Assembly: GCA_947494545.1 (NCBI GenBank)
Contig: CANLVH010000001.1
Location: 186,001-250,000 of the forward strand
Direction of reading: 5' to 3'
DNA from: an uncultured Mesonia sp.
GTDB lineage: Bacteria; Bacteroidota; Bacteroidia; Flavobacteriales; Flavobacteriaceae
DNA: 64,000 bases
In this document: one piece after another, positions 35,005-44,007 of the stretch
How the letters are laid out: every line of letters begins with the position of its first letter
Numbering within the stretch: position 1 is the first letter of the stretch
The notes under the pieces: generated by a model
The model's database searches: none
Seen by the model: the letters and a program-made list of their open reading frames with translations, nothing else
What the model was told of the DNA's origin: nothing
Program-made: the position numbers and the translations under genes

Positions 35005-36378
35005 TCAATTATCTAAAGGCTGGTTAAACAATCTAGCCATGCTGAAAGTTCTATCCATATTGGTAACGTTAGAAACATCCCAATTATTTAAATTTTGGTT
35101 GAATACTAGAGCCTCATTGAACATAGAATTAATGTTAGTTACATTCGAAATTTCCCAATTATTTAATGGTTGATTGAATCTATTAGCCTTACTGAACATA
35201 GAACTCATATCAACAACACTTGAAACATCCCAATTATTTAAAGGTTGGTTAAAGGCATCTGTATAACTGAACATGCCACCCATATTAGTAACATTCGAAA
35301 CATCCCAGTTATTCAGGGGTTGATTAAAGTGATTGCTAGAATTAAACATTTTCTGCATATTGGTAACGTTAGAAACATCCCAATCATTTAATGGTTGGTT
35401 AAAGGCATCTGTATAACTGAACATGCCACCCATATTAGTAACATTCGAAACATCCCAATTATTTATCGATTGATTGAAAGAAGTTGCTTTATAAAACATT
35501 TCACTCATATCTGTAACACTTGAAACATCCCAGTTATTGATAGATTGATTAAAAGAAGTTGCTCCAAAGAACATTTTACTCATATTAGTAACACTTGAAA
35601 CATCCCAATTATCGATGGATTGATTAAAACCACTGTTTCCATAAAACATGGATTTCATATTTGTAACATTAGAGACATCCCAATTGTCTATGGCCTGCTT
35701 AAAAGATACAGTTCTTTTAAACATCTTTTCCATATTTGTAACATTAGACACATCCCAATTATTTAACGGTTGATTAAAAGAAGTTGCCTTATAAAACATT
35801 TCACTCATATCTGTGACGTTAGACACATCCCAATTATTTAAAGGCTGATTAAATATAACAGAAGAATAAGAAGAACCTGAAAACATATGACTCATATCAG
35901 TAACATTGGAAACATCCCAATTATTAATATCACTATTAAAATATTTACAACCCTGAAACATATAACTCAAATCAGTTACTTGACTTAAATCTGGCGTATC
36001 TGTGGCGTTAATTTTTAAGTCATCACAGCCTTGAAACGCACTTCCCATATTTTGCCATTGAATGTCTCCCCATTGCTCAACACTTTGTATCTTACTTGCA
36101 TCACCACTTCCATTAAAATAAATTCTAGGAAAATCTCCTGAAATGCTTACGGTATAAGTCCCTCCTGAGTTGTAGGTATGGCTTACATTACCAGTCTGAT
36201 TTGTTAAAACGGTTCCATCGCCAAAATCTATGGTAAAATTGTAGCCATCACCTTCTGTAGGAATCGTGATTTCTAGATAATATCCAGGAACCTCCCACGT
36301 AGTAATAAAAGGCGCATCTTGCGCGTTAGAAAAAGAAAAGAAAAAAGAAAAAACTAATAGTAAGTAAAGCTTTTGCAT
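35005..36378 (-). CDS. BspA-like DUF285 surface protein, N-terminal fragment
   Basis: A 457-residue product with a signal peptide (MQKLYLLLVFSFFFSFSNA|Q). It continues with a PKD-like beta module of about 90 residues (EITIPTEGDGYNFTIDFGDG) and a run of DUF285 units of ~24 residues each. Each unit reads close to FNQPLNNWDVSNVTNMxxMF. The frame ends at TGA 35005-35007 in the middle of a unit (QPLDN-stop-DVSNV). Without that stop the protein would be 1416 residues with a C-terminal T9SS sorting domain. The fragment has the secretion signal but no sorting domain, so it could be released to the periplasm but not attached. Confidence 0.87.
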   Translation of the reverse strand: MQKLYLLLVFSFFFSFSNAQDAPFITTWEVPGYYLEITIPTEGDGYNFTIDFGDGTVLTNQTGNVSHTYNSGGTYTVSISGDFPRIYFNGSGDASKIQSVEQWGDIQWQNMGSAFQGCDDLKINATDTPDLSQVTDLSYMFQGCKYFNSDINNWDVSNVTDMSHMFSGSSYSSVIFNQPLNNWDVSNVTDMSEMFYKATSFNQPLNNWDVSNVTNMEKMFKRTVSFKQAIDNWDVSNVTNMKSMFYGNSGFNQSIDNWDVSSVTNMSKMFFGATSFNQSINNWDVSSVTDMSEMFYKATSFNQSINNWDVSNVTNMGGMFSYTDAFNQPLNDWDVSNVTNMQKMFNSSNHFNQPLNNWDVSNVTNMGGMFSYTDAFNQPLNNWDVSSVVDMSSMFSKANRFNQPLNNWEISNVTNINSMFNEALVFNQNLNNWDVSNVTNMDRTFSMARLFNQPLDN

Positions 36379-36460
36379 CGTTAGAAAGGTTTAAACTGCA
36401 ATATAACGACTTACTCTATAAAAACTCTTAAAAATGTTAATTTTTTTAAGAATTAAAGTT

Positions 36461-36820
36461 TTAAAAATGATAAAATGCATTTTCTAAATGCTCTAAGCAA
36501 GTACCGCTTTTGTTTTTGATAATAGCCACAATATCAAAACGCACTTCTACATCTAAATCTTTGCTGCTAACGTAATGGTCTATGGCTTTTACCAAAAGCT
36601 GAATTTGTTTTGGTTTCACAAAATCTTGCGGATTGCCAAAATCTGGTGTGCTTCTGGTTTTTACTTCTACCGCGCAAAGTGTGTTGCCGGTTTGCGCAAT
36701 TATGTCCACTTCGGCTTTTAGGTAACGGTAATTACGTTCTAAAATTTCGTAGCCGTTTTTAAGCAAGTATTCGGCTGCCATTGCTTCGCCAATTTCGCCC
36801 AATTCGTTATGTGCTGCCAT
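36461..36820 (-). CDS. YraN/UPF0102 family nuclease-like protein
   Basis: A 119-residue protein of the UPF0102 family with a restriction-endonuclease-like core. It starts GEIGEAMAAEYLLKNGYEIL, and the core YLKAEVDIIAQTGNTLCAVEVKTRS carries the D-(x)n-ExK metal-binding pattern. The end is VRFDIVAI. The usual length is about 120 residues. The biological role of the family is not established. A weak hairpin (36427-36450) follows the stop. Confidence 0.92.
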   Translation of the reverse strand: MAAHNELGEIGEAMAAEYLLKNGYEILERNYRYLKAEVDIIAQTGNTLCAVEVKTRSTPDFGNPQDFVKPKQIQLLVKAIDHYVSSKDLDVEVRFDIVAIIKNKSGTCLEHLENAFYHF

Positions 36821-36938
36821 TTATTTGTAGATTATTGTAACTAAGATACACAATTTGACGCACTTGTAAAGATTCCGATGCATCGCTTTATTTCTTATCT
36901 TTACAAGTTTGTAAAGCTGTTTGCTAAAACCGGAAAAT

Positions 36939-38846
36939 ATGAGAATAATTCTAGTAATCTTAAGTTTAATATTGAGTACCAACCTTGTTATGAGTCAACA
37001 AAAAATGACGCCCGAAACTTTATGGAGCCTAAAACGTCTAAGTGTTTTGGGAGTAGATAAAGCCGAAGAAAACATTTACTACAAACTAAAAATTCCGAAC
37101 CTAGAGGAAAACAACTTCAATACAGAATTTTATAAACTTTCTCTAAACGATGCGGTAACTACCAAAATAAAAGAGGGAGATTTAGACATTAATTCTAAAA
37201 ATATTTCGCCAAATGGCAAGTATAAATTATTTGATGAAGCTGTAGCTATCGAAAAAATTGAGGGCAAAGACCGCTATAAAAACTTACCGAAATCTAAGGC
37301 TTATGTTTACACAGATTTAGATATCAGACATTGGGACACGTGGAACGATGGTAGCTACAAACACGTTTTCTATAAAGAAAAAGATGCTAAAGATGAAACT
37401 GGAATAGATATAATGCCCGGCGAACCTTTTTACAGTCCGCAGCAACCTTTTGGTGGCGATGAAGATTATATTTGGGGACCAAATAGTGAAAATATCTATT
37501 ACGTAAGCAAAAAATTAAAAGGTAAAGCTTACGCGGAAAGTACCAATACAGATATTTATAAGTACAATCTTGCTACAAAAAAGACAGAAAACTTAACAAA
37601 AGAAAACAAAGGTTACGATACCCAACCAACCTTTTCTGCTAACGGCGATCTTGCTTATTTGCAAATGAAAACCGAAGGCTATGAAGCCGATAAAAACGAT
37701 CTTATTATTTTAAAAGATGATATAAAACAAAATTTAACGGCGCAATGGGATGGCACGGTTTTAAGTTACCGCTGGAACAAAAACGGAAAAAGTATTTATT
37801 TTACCGCGCCGGTAGATGGCACCATTCAGTTGTTTGAAGTAGATTTTTCCGGCAAAAAACGTAAAATGCCCGAAGTAAAACAACTTTCAAAAGGCCAATT
37901 TGATGTAAAAAGTATTGTTTTACAAAAAAACAACAAACTCTATGTAACCCGAACCGATATGAACCACGCGGCAGAGTTGTTTGTTTTTGATTTAAAGAAA
38001 AAGAGTTTTACGCAACTCAGCAAAATCAATGATGAAGTATATAAAAATTTGGATCTGCCAAAAGTTGAAAAACGTTATGTGGAAACCACAGATGGAAAGA
38101 AAATGTTGGTTTGGCTTATTTTACCGCCCAATTTTGACGCAAACAAAAAGTATCCTACTTTATTATACGCGCAAGGCGGACCGCAATCGCCACTTTCACA
38201 ATTTTATTCCTTTCGGTGGAATTTTCAATTAATGGCTTCGCAAGGTTATGTAGTAGTTGCGCCAAACAGAAGGGGAATGCCCGGCCACGGCGTAGAATGG
38301 AACGAAGCAATTAGCAAAGATTGGGGCGGACAAGTAATAGACGATTATCTTAGCGCGACAGACGCGCTTGCCAAAGAACCATTTATAGACGAAAATAGAA
38401 TGGCTGCGGTTGGCGCAAGTTTTGGGGGGTATTCTGTTTTTTACCTTGCCGGAATGCACAACAACAGGTTTAAAACTTTTATTGCACACGATGGTGTTTT
38501 TGATACGCGAAGTATGTACGGCACTACAGAAGAATTATTCTTTGTAAACCATGATTTTGGAGGCGCTTATTGGGAAAAAGATAATCAAGATGCGCAAAAT
38601 GCCTACACAAAATTTAACCCGATAAACCAAGTATCTAAATGGAACACGCCAATTTTTATTATTCAAGGCGGCAAAGACTATCGTGTACCAATAGAGCAAG
38701 GCTTAAGTGCTTACCAAGCCGCGCAATTGCTGGGGGTAAAAAGTAAGTTGTTGTATATGCCAGAAGAAAACCACTGGGTTTTAAGTCCGCAAAACGCTTT
38801 GGTTTGGCAACATGAGTTTTTTAATTGGTTAAAAGAGACTTTATAA
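36939..38846 (+). CDS. S9-family prolyl oligopeptidase-like peptidase
   Basis: Secreted or periplasmic serine peptidase of 635 residues. The ATG at 36939 places a signal peptide first (RIILVILSLILSTNLVMSQ); the TTG at 36921 adds unrelated residues. The N-terminal beta-propeller reads LKRLSVLGVDKAEENIYY and WGPNSENIYYVSKK. The alpha/beta hydrolase domain has NRRGMPGHGVEWNEAIS, nucleophile GASFGGYS, IIQGGKDYRVPIEQ (Asp) and EENHWVL (His). Dipeptidyl- or acylaminoacyl-peptidase activity is likely, exact specificity unknown. Confidence 0.92.
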   Translation: MRIILVILSLILSTNLVMSQQKMTPETLWSLKRLSVLGVDKAEENIYYKLKIPNLEENNFNTEFYKLSLNDAVTTKIKEGDLDINSKNISPNGKYKLFDEAVAIEKIEGKDRYKNLPKSKAYVYTDLDIRHWDTWNDGSYKHVFYKEKDAKDETGIDIMPGEPFYSPQQPFGGDEDYIWGPNSENIYYVSKKLKGKAYAESTNTDIYKYNLATKKTENLTKENKGYDTQPTFSANGDLAYLQMKTEGYEADKNDLIILKDDIKQNLTAQWDGTVLSYRWNKNGKSIYFTAPVDGTIQLFEVDFSGKKRKMPEVKQLSKGQFDVKSIVLQKNNKLYVTRTDMNHAAELFVFDLKKKSFTQLSKINDEVYKNLDLPKVEKRYVETTDGKKMLVWLILPPNFDANKKYPTLLYAQGGPQSPLSQFYSFRWNFQLMASQGYVVVAPNRRGMPGHGVEWNEAISKDWGGQVIDDYLSATDALAKEPFIDENRMAAVGASFGGYSVFYLAGMHNNRFKTFIAHDGVFDTRSMYGTTEELFFVNHDFGGAYWEKDNQDAQNAYTKFNPINQVSKWNTPIFIIQGGKDYRVPIEQGLSAYQAAQLLGVKSKLLYMPEENHWVLSPQNALVWQHEFFNWLKETL

Positions 38847-39415
38847 CGTGAATTCGATATAAAGTTTTAGTTTTTCAGTTCTTTTTCTTCAGTATAGCTA
38901 AGTTTTTCCGTGAAAAATTTTTGAAGCCTTGGAAACGACTGAACGCTAATTTTAAGTTCTGTGAACTTAAAATAGTGAAGAGCGAGCTGGTGCGATGGCG
39001 GAAAAGCTTAGCGTTTTTCGCTATAAGCGAAAAAATACCTAAGAAAAAGCGTCTTTCTTTTGGCTTGGTTTATCCTGAGCATAGCCGAAGGGTTTTCTCT
39101 TGTATCCGACGGGCGCTAGTGAGAGGAATACAAAGCAAAGAAAATGAACAAAACTTCTTAAAGTGCAAGAATCCTATCGATTTACAAATTTTTCTTTGAA
39201 AAAGCTTAGATCGAACTCAGGTTAATAGATAAGTAGCCCTCTAATTTTAATCGAAGGGCGATAATTTATAGGTGTAAAAAACTTTTTTCTGATTCTAGTG
39301 ATGAAGCCAAATAAATTTCCGCTTTAAGCGAAAAAACATATTACCTTATATAGAATATGGTTTAAGGAAAAAAATTACTGCTAAAGGATTGTTATTTGGT
39401 GAAAACTTAAAAAAT
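38847..39415. repeat. Non-coding region with composite intergenic repeats
   Basis: No credible gene; a 92-codon frame at 38921-39199 has no domain or signal and lies across repeats. Contents: a TTTTTCGC/GCGAAAAA hairpin (about 39018-39034); CTTTCTTTTGGCTTGG (39053-39068), resembling minus-strand sequence inside the element at 21732-22118; TCCTGAGCATAGCCGAAGGG (39073-39092), a common Bacteroidota intergenic repeat type; and GAAAATGAACAAAAC (about 39142-39156). Confidence 0.5.
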
Positions 39416-39447
39416 AAGGCAGGTACAAAATAAATTGTGCCTGCCTT
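39416..39447 (-). terminator. Rho-independent terminator of the DUF2135-like lipoprotein gene
   Basis: AAGGCAGGTACAA (39416-39428) pairs with TTGTGCCTGCCTT (39435-39447), one G-U pair, 6-nt loop. On the minus strand it is followed by ATTTTTTAAG. Confidence 0.85.
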
Positions 39448-39472
39448 AACAAACTTAGCTTTGGTTAAGCAA

Positions 39473-40456
39473 TTATCGTTGGTTAGAAATCTCTAATTTT
39501 TCTTTAGCAGATTGTGTTAAAGCTTTTGGTTGGTAAACCTTTTTGCTTGCCGAAGCTGCTCTAGCCGGATCTTCTGTAATATCAAAAGTTAGAATTGGCG
39601 CTATGTCGTTTTCAATACCTGACCCGCCTTGATTACTTGGGAAACCTGCCGGGAAGTTGCCGCTATAAGGATTCACTTCTGAAGTAGTAATTTCTACCCC
39701 GTCTAGATAAACCGAAACTACAAAGTTGGTAGCAATAGTTTCGTCGCAGTTAGAATACATATCTACATATACAGAATACGTACCGGCATCTAATTCTGCA
39801 TCTTCCGGATAAAAAATGTTCTCATTGTTTATGCCGTCTATATAGCAACCAGGGTTAGAGTCTAGATCTAACTCGCCGCCGTTACTACTCATCATATTTG
39901 CGTAGAAAATGTGCTCGCCATCTGGTTCTATAAGGTGTAAATCTATATCTTTATCGTTATCAAAAGAAAGACTTACTTGCAAGGTTCCGGTACCAACATT
40001 GGTTACTAAAAGATCTGCAAAAACAGTTTGGCTTACTTGGTTATTTATATCTAAATAAGCCAATCTAACGGTAAAGTTGTCTTCTTCGTTTAACTGATTT
40101 ATTTTTAAAATAAAGTTTTGGTTTAATTCTGTACCACCATCATTTTCTGCTTGTAATTCATAATAGCCTGCTTCATCAACAGCACCTACATAAATTTTTT
40201 GTGCCGGCGTACTAGTTTGAATAGTGGCATAAGAAGTACCACCGGGAATAACGTTGGTATTCATACTCATTATCTCTAAACTAGCTTCAGAAGTGGCAGT
40301 GGGAAACTCTTTATGTTGAAGACTAGCATTTTGCACTTGAAATAAATCATTGACGGTTGCATCTAATTGGGGCTCCTTACTATCATCACTGCTACAAGCA
40401 CTGAGCAAACCAATAAATAGGAATAGCGTGCCAATTTTTAGTAAATTTTGTTTCAT
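39473..40456 (-). CDS. Surface lipoprotein with DUF2135/YfaP-like domain
   Basis: A 327-residue lipoprotein, signal KQNLLKIGTLFLFIGLLSAC. After the cysteine comes SSDDSKEPQ, an acidic segment like the lipoprotein export signal that sends Bacteroidota lipoproteins to the cell surface. The middle has a beta domain with LSFDNDKDIDLHLIEPDGEH, GGELDLDSNPGCY and DAGTYSVYVDMYSNCDET, resembling the YfaP/DUF2135 fold, whose aspartates may bind Ca2+. The C-terminal KKVYQPKALTQSAKEKLEIS tail is basic. Function unknown; transcribed alone. Confidence 0.75.
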   Translation of the reverse strand: MKQNLLKIGTLFLFIGLLSACSSDDSKEPQLDATVNDLFQVQNASLQHKEFPTATSEASLEIMSMNTNVIPGGTSYATIQTSTPAQKIYVGAVDEAGYYELQAENDGGTELNQNFILKINQLNEEDNFTVRLAYLDINNQVSQTVFADLLVTNVGTGTLQVSLSFDNDKDIDLHLIEPDGEHIFYANMMSSNGGELDLDSNPGCYIDGINNENIFYPEDAELDAGTYSVYVDMYSNCDETIATNFVVSVYLDGVEITTSEVNPYSGNFPAGFPSNQGGSGIENDIAPILTFDITEDPARAASASKKVYQPKALTQSAKEKLEISNQR

Positions 40457-40581
40457 AACTTTATGGTTTTAGTGTTAAACAATTACTAATTTATGAATAA
40501 AATTTGAATTAAGAGGTTAAAATGTATGATCTGATAATAAAAATGTATAATATGTAGTAAAAGTTGTATATTTTACAACTT

Positions 40582-41328
40582 CTATATTTTCTTTATTTTA
40601 GCCTTATTGTATTCATAATTCATCCGGGCAATATGCAAAACAGAAATATCTTGCGGACATTCAACTTGGCAGGCTTCTGTGTTGGTGCAATGACCAAAAT
40701 CTAGTTCATCCATACGGTTTACCATTTTTACCGTTCGCTCGGCACTTTCTTTTTTACCTTGGGGTAAATTGGCAAAATGAGAAATTTTAGATGCTGTAAA
40801 AAGTGCTGCACTGGCGTTTTTACACGATGCCACACAGGCACCGCAACCAATACAAGCTGCTGCATCAAAAGCACTTTCTGCTTCGTGGTGCGTTACGGGA
40901 ATGCTGTTGGCTTCTGGGGCTTGGCCCGTATTAACAGAAATATAACCGCCAGCAGCTATAATTGTATCCAAACTGGTTCTATCTACTTTTAAATCTCTAA
41001 TTATAGGAAAAGCTTTTGCCCTAAACGGTTCAATATAAATCGTGTCGCCGTCTTTAAACGAGCGCATATGCAATTGGCAAGTTGTGGTATTTTTTAAAGG
41101 TCCGTGGGCAATGCCGTTTATCATCATGCCGCATTGCCCGCAAATTCCTTCGCGGCAATCGTGGTCAAATTCTACGGGCAACTCTCCGTTTTTAGCCAAT
41201 TTTAAATTGAGCATATCTAGCATTTCTAAAAAAGACATTGCAGGATTAACTTCCGTCAAGGTATAGTTTTTTAACGCCCCTTTACTTTCTTGGTTTTTTT
41301 GTCGCCAAATTTTAAGATGTATTTCCAT
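40582..41328 (-). CDS. sdhB: Succinate dehydrogenase/fumarate reductase iron-sulfur subunit
   Basis: Electron-transfer subunit of complex II, 248 residues. The N-terminal ferredoxin domain has C-R-E-G-I-C-G-Q-C-G for the [2Fe-2S] centre. The C-terminal domain has CIGCGACVASCKN and HCTNTEACQVECPQDI for the [4Fe-4S] and [3Fe-4S] centres. Last gene of sdhCAB on the minus strand, 8 nt behind sdhA. Confidence 0.96.
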   Translation of the reverse strand: MEIHLKIWRQKNQESKGALKNYTLTEVNPAMSFLEMLDMLNLKLAKNGELPVEFDHDCREGICGQCGMMINGIAHGPLKNTTTCQLHMRSFKDGDTIYIEPFRAKAFPIIRDLKVDRTSLDTIIAAGGYISVNTGQAPEANSIPVTHHEAESAFDAAACIGCGACVASCKNASAALFTASKISHFANLPQGKKESAERTVKMVNRMDELDFGHCTNTEACQVECPQDISVLHIARMNYEYNKAKIKKI

Positions 41329-41336
41329 AACCTTGC

Positions 41337-43259
41337 TTATTTGTAGTTTCTTTTGGTGGGTTTTACAAATTCAAATACCAACGGTTCTTTATGCAAAATG
41401 GGTGTCGAAGCGGTTTTGTTCCACTCCCAAGCTGCAGAATAGCAAAAATCTTTGTCGTTGCGTTTTGCTTCTCCTTCGCTAGTTTGGTGTTCTTCCCTAA
41501 AATGTGCGCCGCAAGATTCCTCGCGATGCAAAGCGTCTAAACACATAAGCTCTGCCAGTTCTAAATAATCTTTTACCCGACCAGCTTTTTCCAATTCGCT
41601 ATTAATTTCTTCTTCTTTACCAGGAACTAATAAATTCTCCGAAAAATTTTTCCGTAAAGTTTTTATAGAAGTAATTGCCTCTTCCAGCCCTTTTTTAGAG
41701 CGAGACAAGCCACATTTGTCGTAAAGTATTTTTCCTAATTCGCGGTGGTATTCTTCAGCGGTTTTGTTTCCTTTATTCTGAATAAATTCTTGTAACTGCG
41801 CTTTTATTTCCTTTACGGAAGCAATAAAGGCTGGATGATTAATAGCTGGTTTCTCTACCTGAATTTGGTCTGCTAAATAATTTTGTAAAGTATAAGGCAC
41901 GATATAATAACCATCTACGCAAGCCTGCAATAAAGAATTTGCCCCCAACCGATTGGCGCCGTGATCAGAAAAATTTGCTTCGCCAATGGCAAAAAGACCG
42001 GGAATGTTGGTTTGTAAATCATAATCTACCCAAAGACCGCCCATAGAAAAATGTGCTGCGGGAGAAATTTTCATCGGTTCTTTATAAGCATTTACACCGG
42101 TAATTTTTTCGTACATTTTAAATAAATTGTCGTAACGCTCGCTAATAATTTCTTTGCCGTGTTCTTTTAACGCGTGTTTAAAATCTAAATAAACAGCGTT
42201 TTTTAAAGGACCAACACCTTTTCCGGCATCAATTTGCTCTTTTGCAGAACGCGAAGCAATATCTCTAGGCGCCAAATTACCAAAAGCAGGATATTTACGT
42301 TCTAAATAATAATCGCGTTCCTCTTCTGGGATTTCGTTTGGTTTTCTGTTTTCCTTTTTGTCTTTTGGTACCCAAATTCTACCATCATTCCGTAAAGACT
42401 CAGACATTAAAGTTAATTTAGATTGGTAAGTGCCGCTTTGTGGTAAACTTGTAGGGTGAATTTGCGTCCAGCTGGGATTGGCCATCCAAGCACCTTTTTT
42501 ATGTGCGCGCCAAACTGCCGATGCGTTACAACCCATTGCCAGCGTAGAAAGATAATAGATTTTACCAAATCCGCCGGTAGCCAAAACTACAGCGTGTGCG
42601 CTGTGAGGTTCTAATTTTCCTGTGTCTAAATTGCGGGCAATTATTCCTTTTGCTTTTCCATCTATGGTAATTAATTCCAACATTTCGTGGCGGGCAAATA
42701 ATTGCACTTTTCCGGCTTCTGTTTGCCGCATTAAAGCTTGGTAAGAACCCAAAAGCAATTGTTGCCCCGTTTGTCCGCGCGCATAAAAGGTTCTGGAAAC
42801 CTGCACGCCGCCAAAAGAACGGTTGCGTAAATAACCGCTGTATTCCCGGCCAAAGGGAACGCCTTGCGCCACAGCTTGATCTATTAAACTGGCAGAACAT
42901 TCTGCTAAGCGATATGTGTTTGCTTCACGCGATCTAAAATCGCCACCTTTTAACGTATCATAAAACATACGATAAACGCTATCGCCGTCGTTTTTATAAT
43001 TTTTCATGGCATTTACGCCACCTTGTGCGGCAACAGAATGTGCACGTCTGGGCGAATCTTGAAAACAAAAACTTTTTATGTTGTAACCCATTTCGGCAAG
43101 AGAAGCTGCGGCCGAAGCTCCCGCCAAACCGGTTCCTACCACAATTATATCTAACTTTTTACGGTTGTTTGGGCTTACCAATTTGGCTTGGTTTTTATAA
43201 TTGCTCCATTTGTCTTTTAAATCGCCTTGCGGAATATTGGCGTGAATATCTTTTGCCAT
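41337..43259 (-). CDS. sdhA: Succinate dehydrogenase/fumarate reductase flavoprotein subunit
   Basis: Catalytic subunit of complex II, 640 residues. Motifs: FAD site [20 protein letters not shown], the flavin-linking histidine region [34 protein letters not shown] with substrate-binding residues, [11 protein letters not shown], and [16 protein letters not shown]. The 640-residue size and [16 protein letters not shown] insert match the type B (Bacteroidota, Bacillus-like) enzymes. The gene starts 3 nt after sdhC. Confidence 0.97.
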   Translation of the reverse strand: MAKDIHANIPQGDLKDKWSNYKNQAKLVSPNNRKKLDIIVVGTGLAGASAAASLAEMGYNIKSFCFQDSPRRAHSVAAQGGVNAMKNYKNDGDSVYRMFYDTLKGGDFRSREANTYRLAECSASLIDQAVAQGVPFGREYSGYLRNRSFGGVQVSRTFYARGQTGQQLLLGSYQALMRQTEAGKVQLFARHEMLELITIDGKAKGIIARNLDTGKLEPHSAHAVVLATGGFGKIYYLSTLAMGCNASAVWRAHKKGAWMANPSWTQIHPTSLPQSGTYQSKLTLMSESLRNDGRIWVPKDKKENRKPNEIPEEERDYYLERKYPAFGNLAPRDIASRSAKEQIDAGKGVGPLKNAVYLDFKHALKEHGKEIISERYDNLFKMYEKITGVNAYKEPMKISPAAHFSMGGLWVDYDLQTNIPGLFAIGEANFSDHGANRLGANSLLQACVDGYYIVPYTLQNYLADQIQVEKPAINHPAFIASVKEIKAQLQEFIQNKGNKTAEEYHRELGKILYDKCGLSRSKKGLEEAITSIKTLRKNFSENLLVPGKEEEINSELEKAGRVKDYLELAELMCLDALHREESCGAHFREEHQTSEGEAKRNDKDFCYSAAWEWNKTASTPILHKEPLVFEFVKPTKRNYK

Positions 43260-43262
43260 AAT

Positions 43263-43928
43263 TTATACCTTTAAATAGAGGTAAAAAGGAATAATAAGGT
43301 AGCCAAACGTCATTACAGCGGCAAACACAACTCCTATATATTTTATTATTTTATTGTAATACGGGTGGTACAACCCCAAACTTCTGTGGGCGCTAAAAAA
43401 ACCGTGTAATAAATGAAAACCTAAGGCCAAAATAGCAACGGCATATAAAATTACATACCATAATTCTTGAAAAGCAAGAACTACCAGAGTATATAAATCT
43501 TTATTTCCTTGAAGATCTGTTGGCATTTTGGTGAATTTATACGGAAACCAAAAATCTTTAAAGTGAATAACCAAAAAAGCAAAAACAATATGGCCAAGCA
43601 ACATCATTTGCCGAGAATACCAAGTACTTGCGCGATTTCGCTTGTCTTTTGCATAAGATTTTCCAGCAGCCTTTTTGGCTTTTATGCTGAGGTAAACCGC
43701 ATCTATACTGTGCAGAATAATTGTGGCATACAAAACATACGAAACGACTTTAATAAGAATGTTGCCCGATAAAAAAGCGCTATAAGCATTGTATTGCAGC
43801 TGTGCTTTTTCCTGCGGAAGCAATAATTGTAAATTTCCTAACAAATGTATAATTAGGAAAAAACAGAGAAAAAGACCGGTTAGGGCCATTAGGTTTTTGC
43901 GGGTAATCGCATTTTTAATAAACCACAA
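43263..43928 (-). CDS. sdhC: Succinate dehydrogenase cytochrome b subunit (type B)
   Basis: Membrane anchor of complex II, 221 residues with five helices, as in di-heme type B enzymes. Starts FIKNAITRKNLMALTGLFL; histidines for heme are in FFLIIHLLGN, TIILHSIDAVY, LGHIVFAFLVIHFKDFW and LGFHLLHGFFSAHRSLG. The single anchor means no separate sdhD. First gene of sdhCAB; only 79 nt separate it from the LD-carboxypeptidase stop. Confidence 0.94.
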   Translation of the reverse strand: MWFIKNAITRKNLMALTGLFLCFFLIIHLLGNLQLLLPQEKAQLQYNAYSAFLSGNILIKVVSYVLYATIILHSIDAVYLSIKAKKAAGKSYAKDKRNRASTWYSRQMMLLGHIVFAFLVIHFKDFWFPYKFTKMPTDLQGNKDLYTLVVLAFQELWYVILYAVAILALGFHLLHGFFSAHRSLGLYHPYYNKIIKYIGVVFAAVMTFGYLIIPFYLYLKV

Positions 43929-44007
43929 AAGCGCGTAATTTTAAATTAACCTCTAAAATAAGTGTTTTTTGGAAGTAAATACGGTAAAAACTTAATTTAG
44001 AATTAGT

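Noticed and set aside
33800..36000. Regularly spaced ~72-nt DNA repeats that look like a CRISPR array or minisatellite
   Set aside because: The repeats are in one reading frame and encode DUF285 units; the spacers are also coding and no cas genes are nearby.
38921..39199. 92-codon plus-strand ORF in the spacer behind the S9 peptidase
   Set aside because: It runs through repeat words, has no domain, signal or promoter, and its composition is that of the intergenic DNA.
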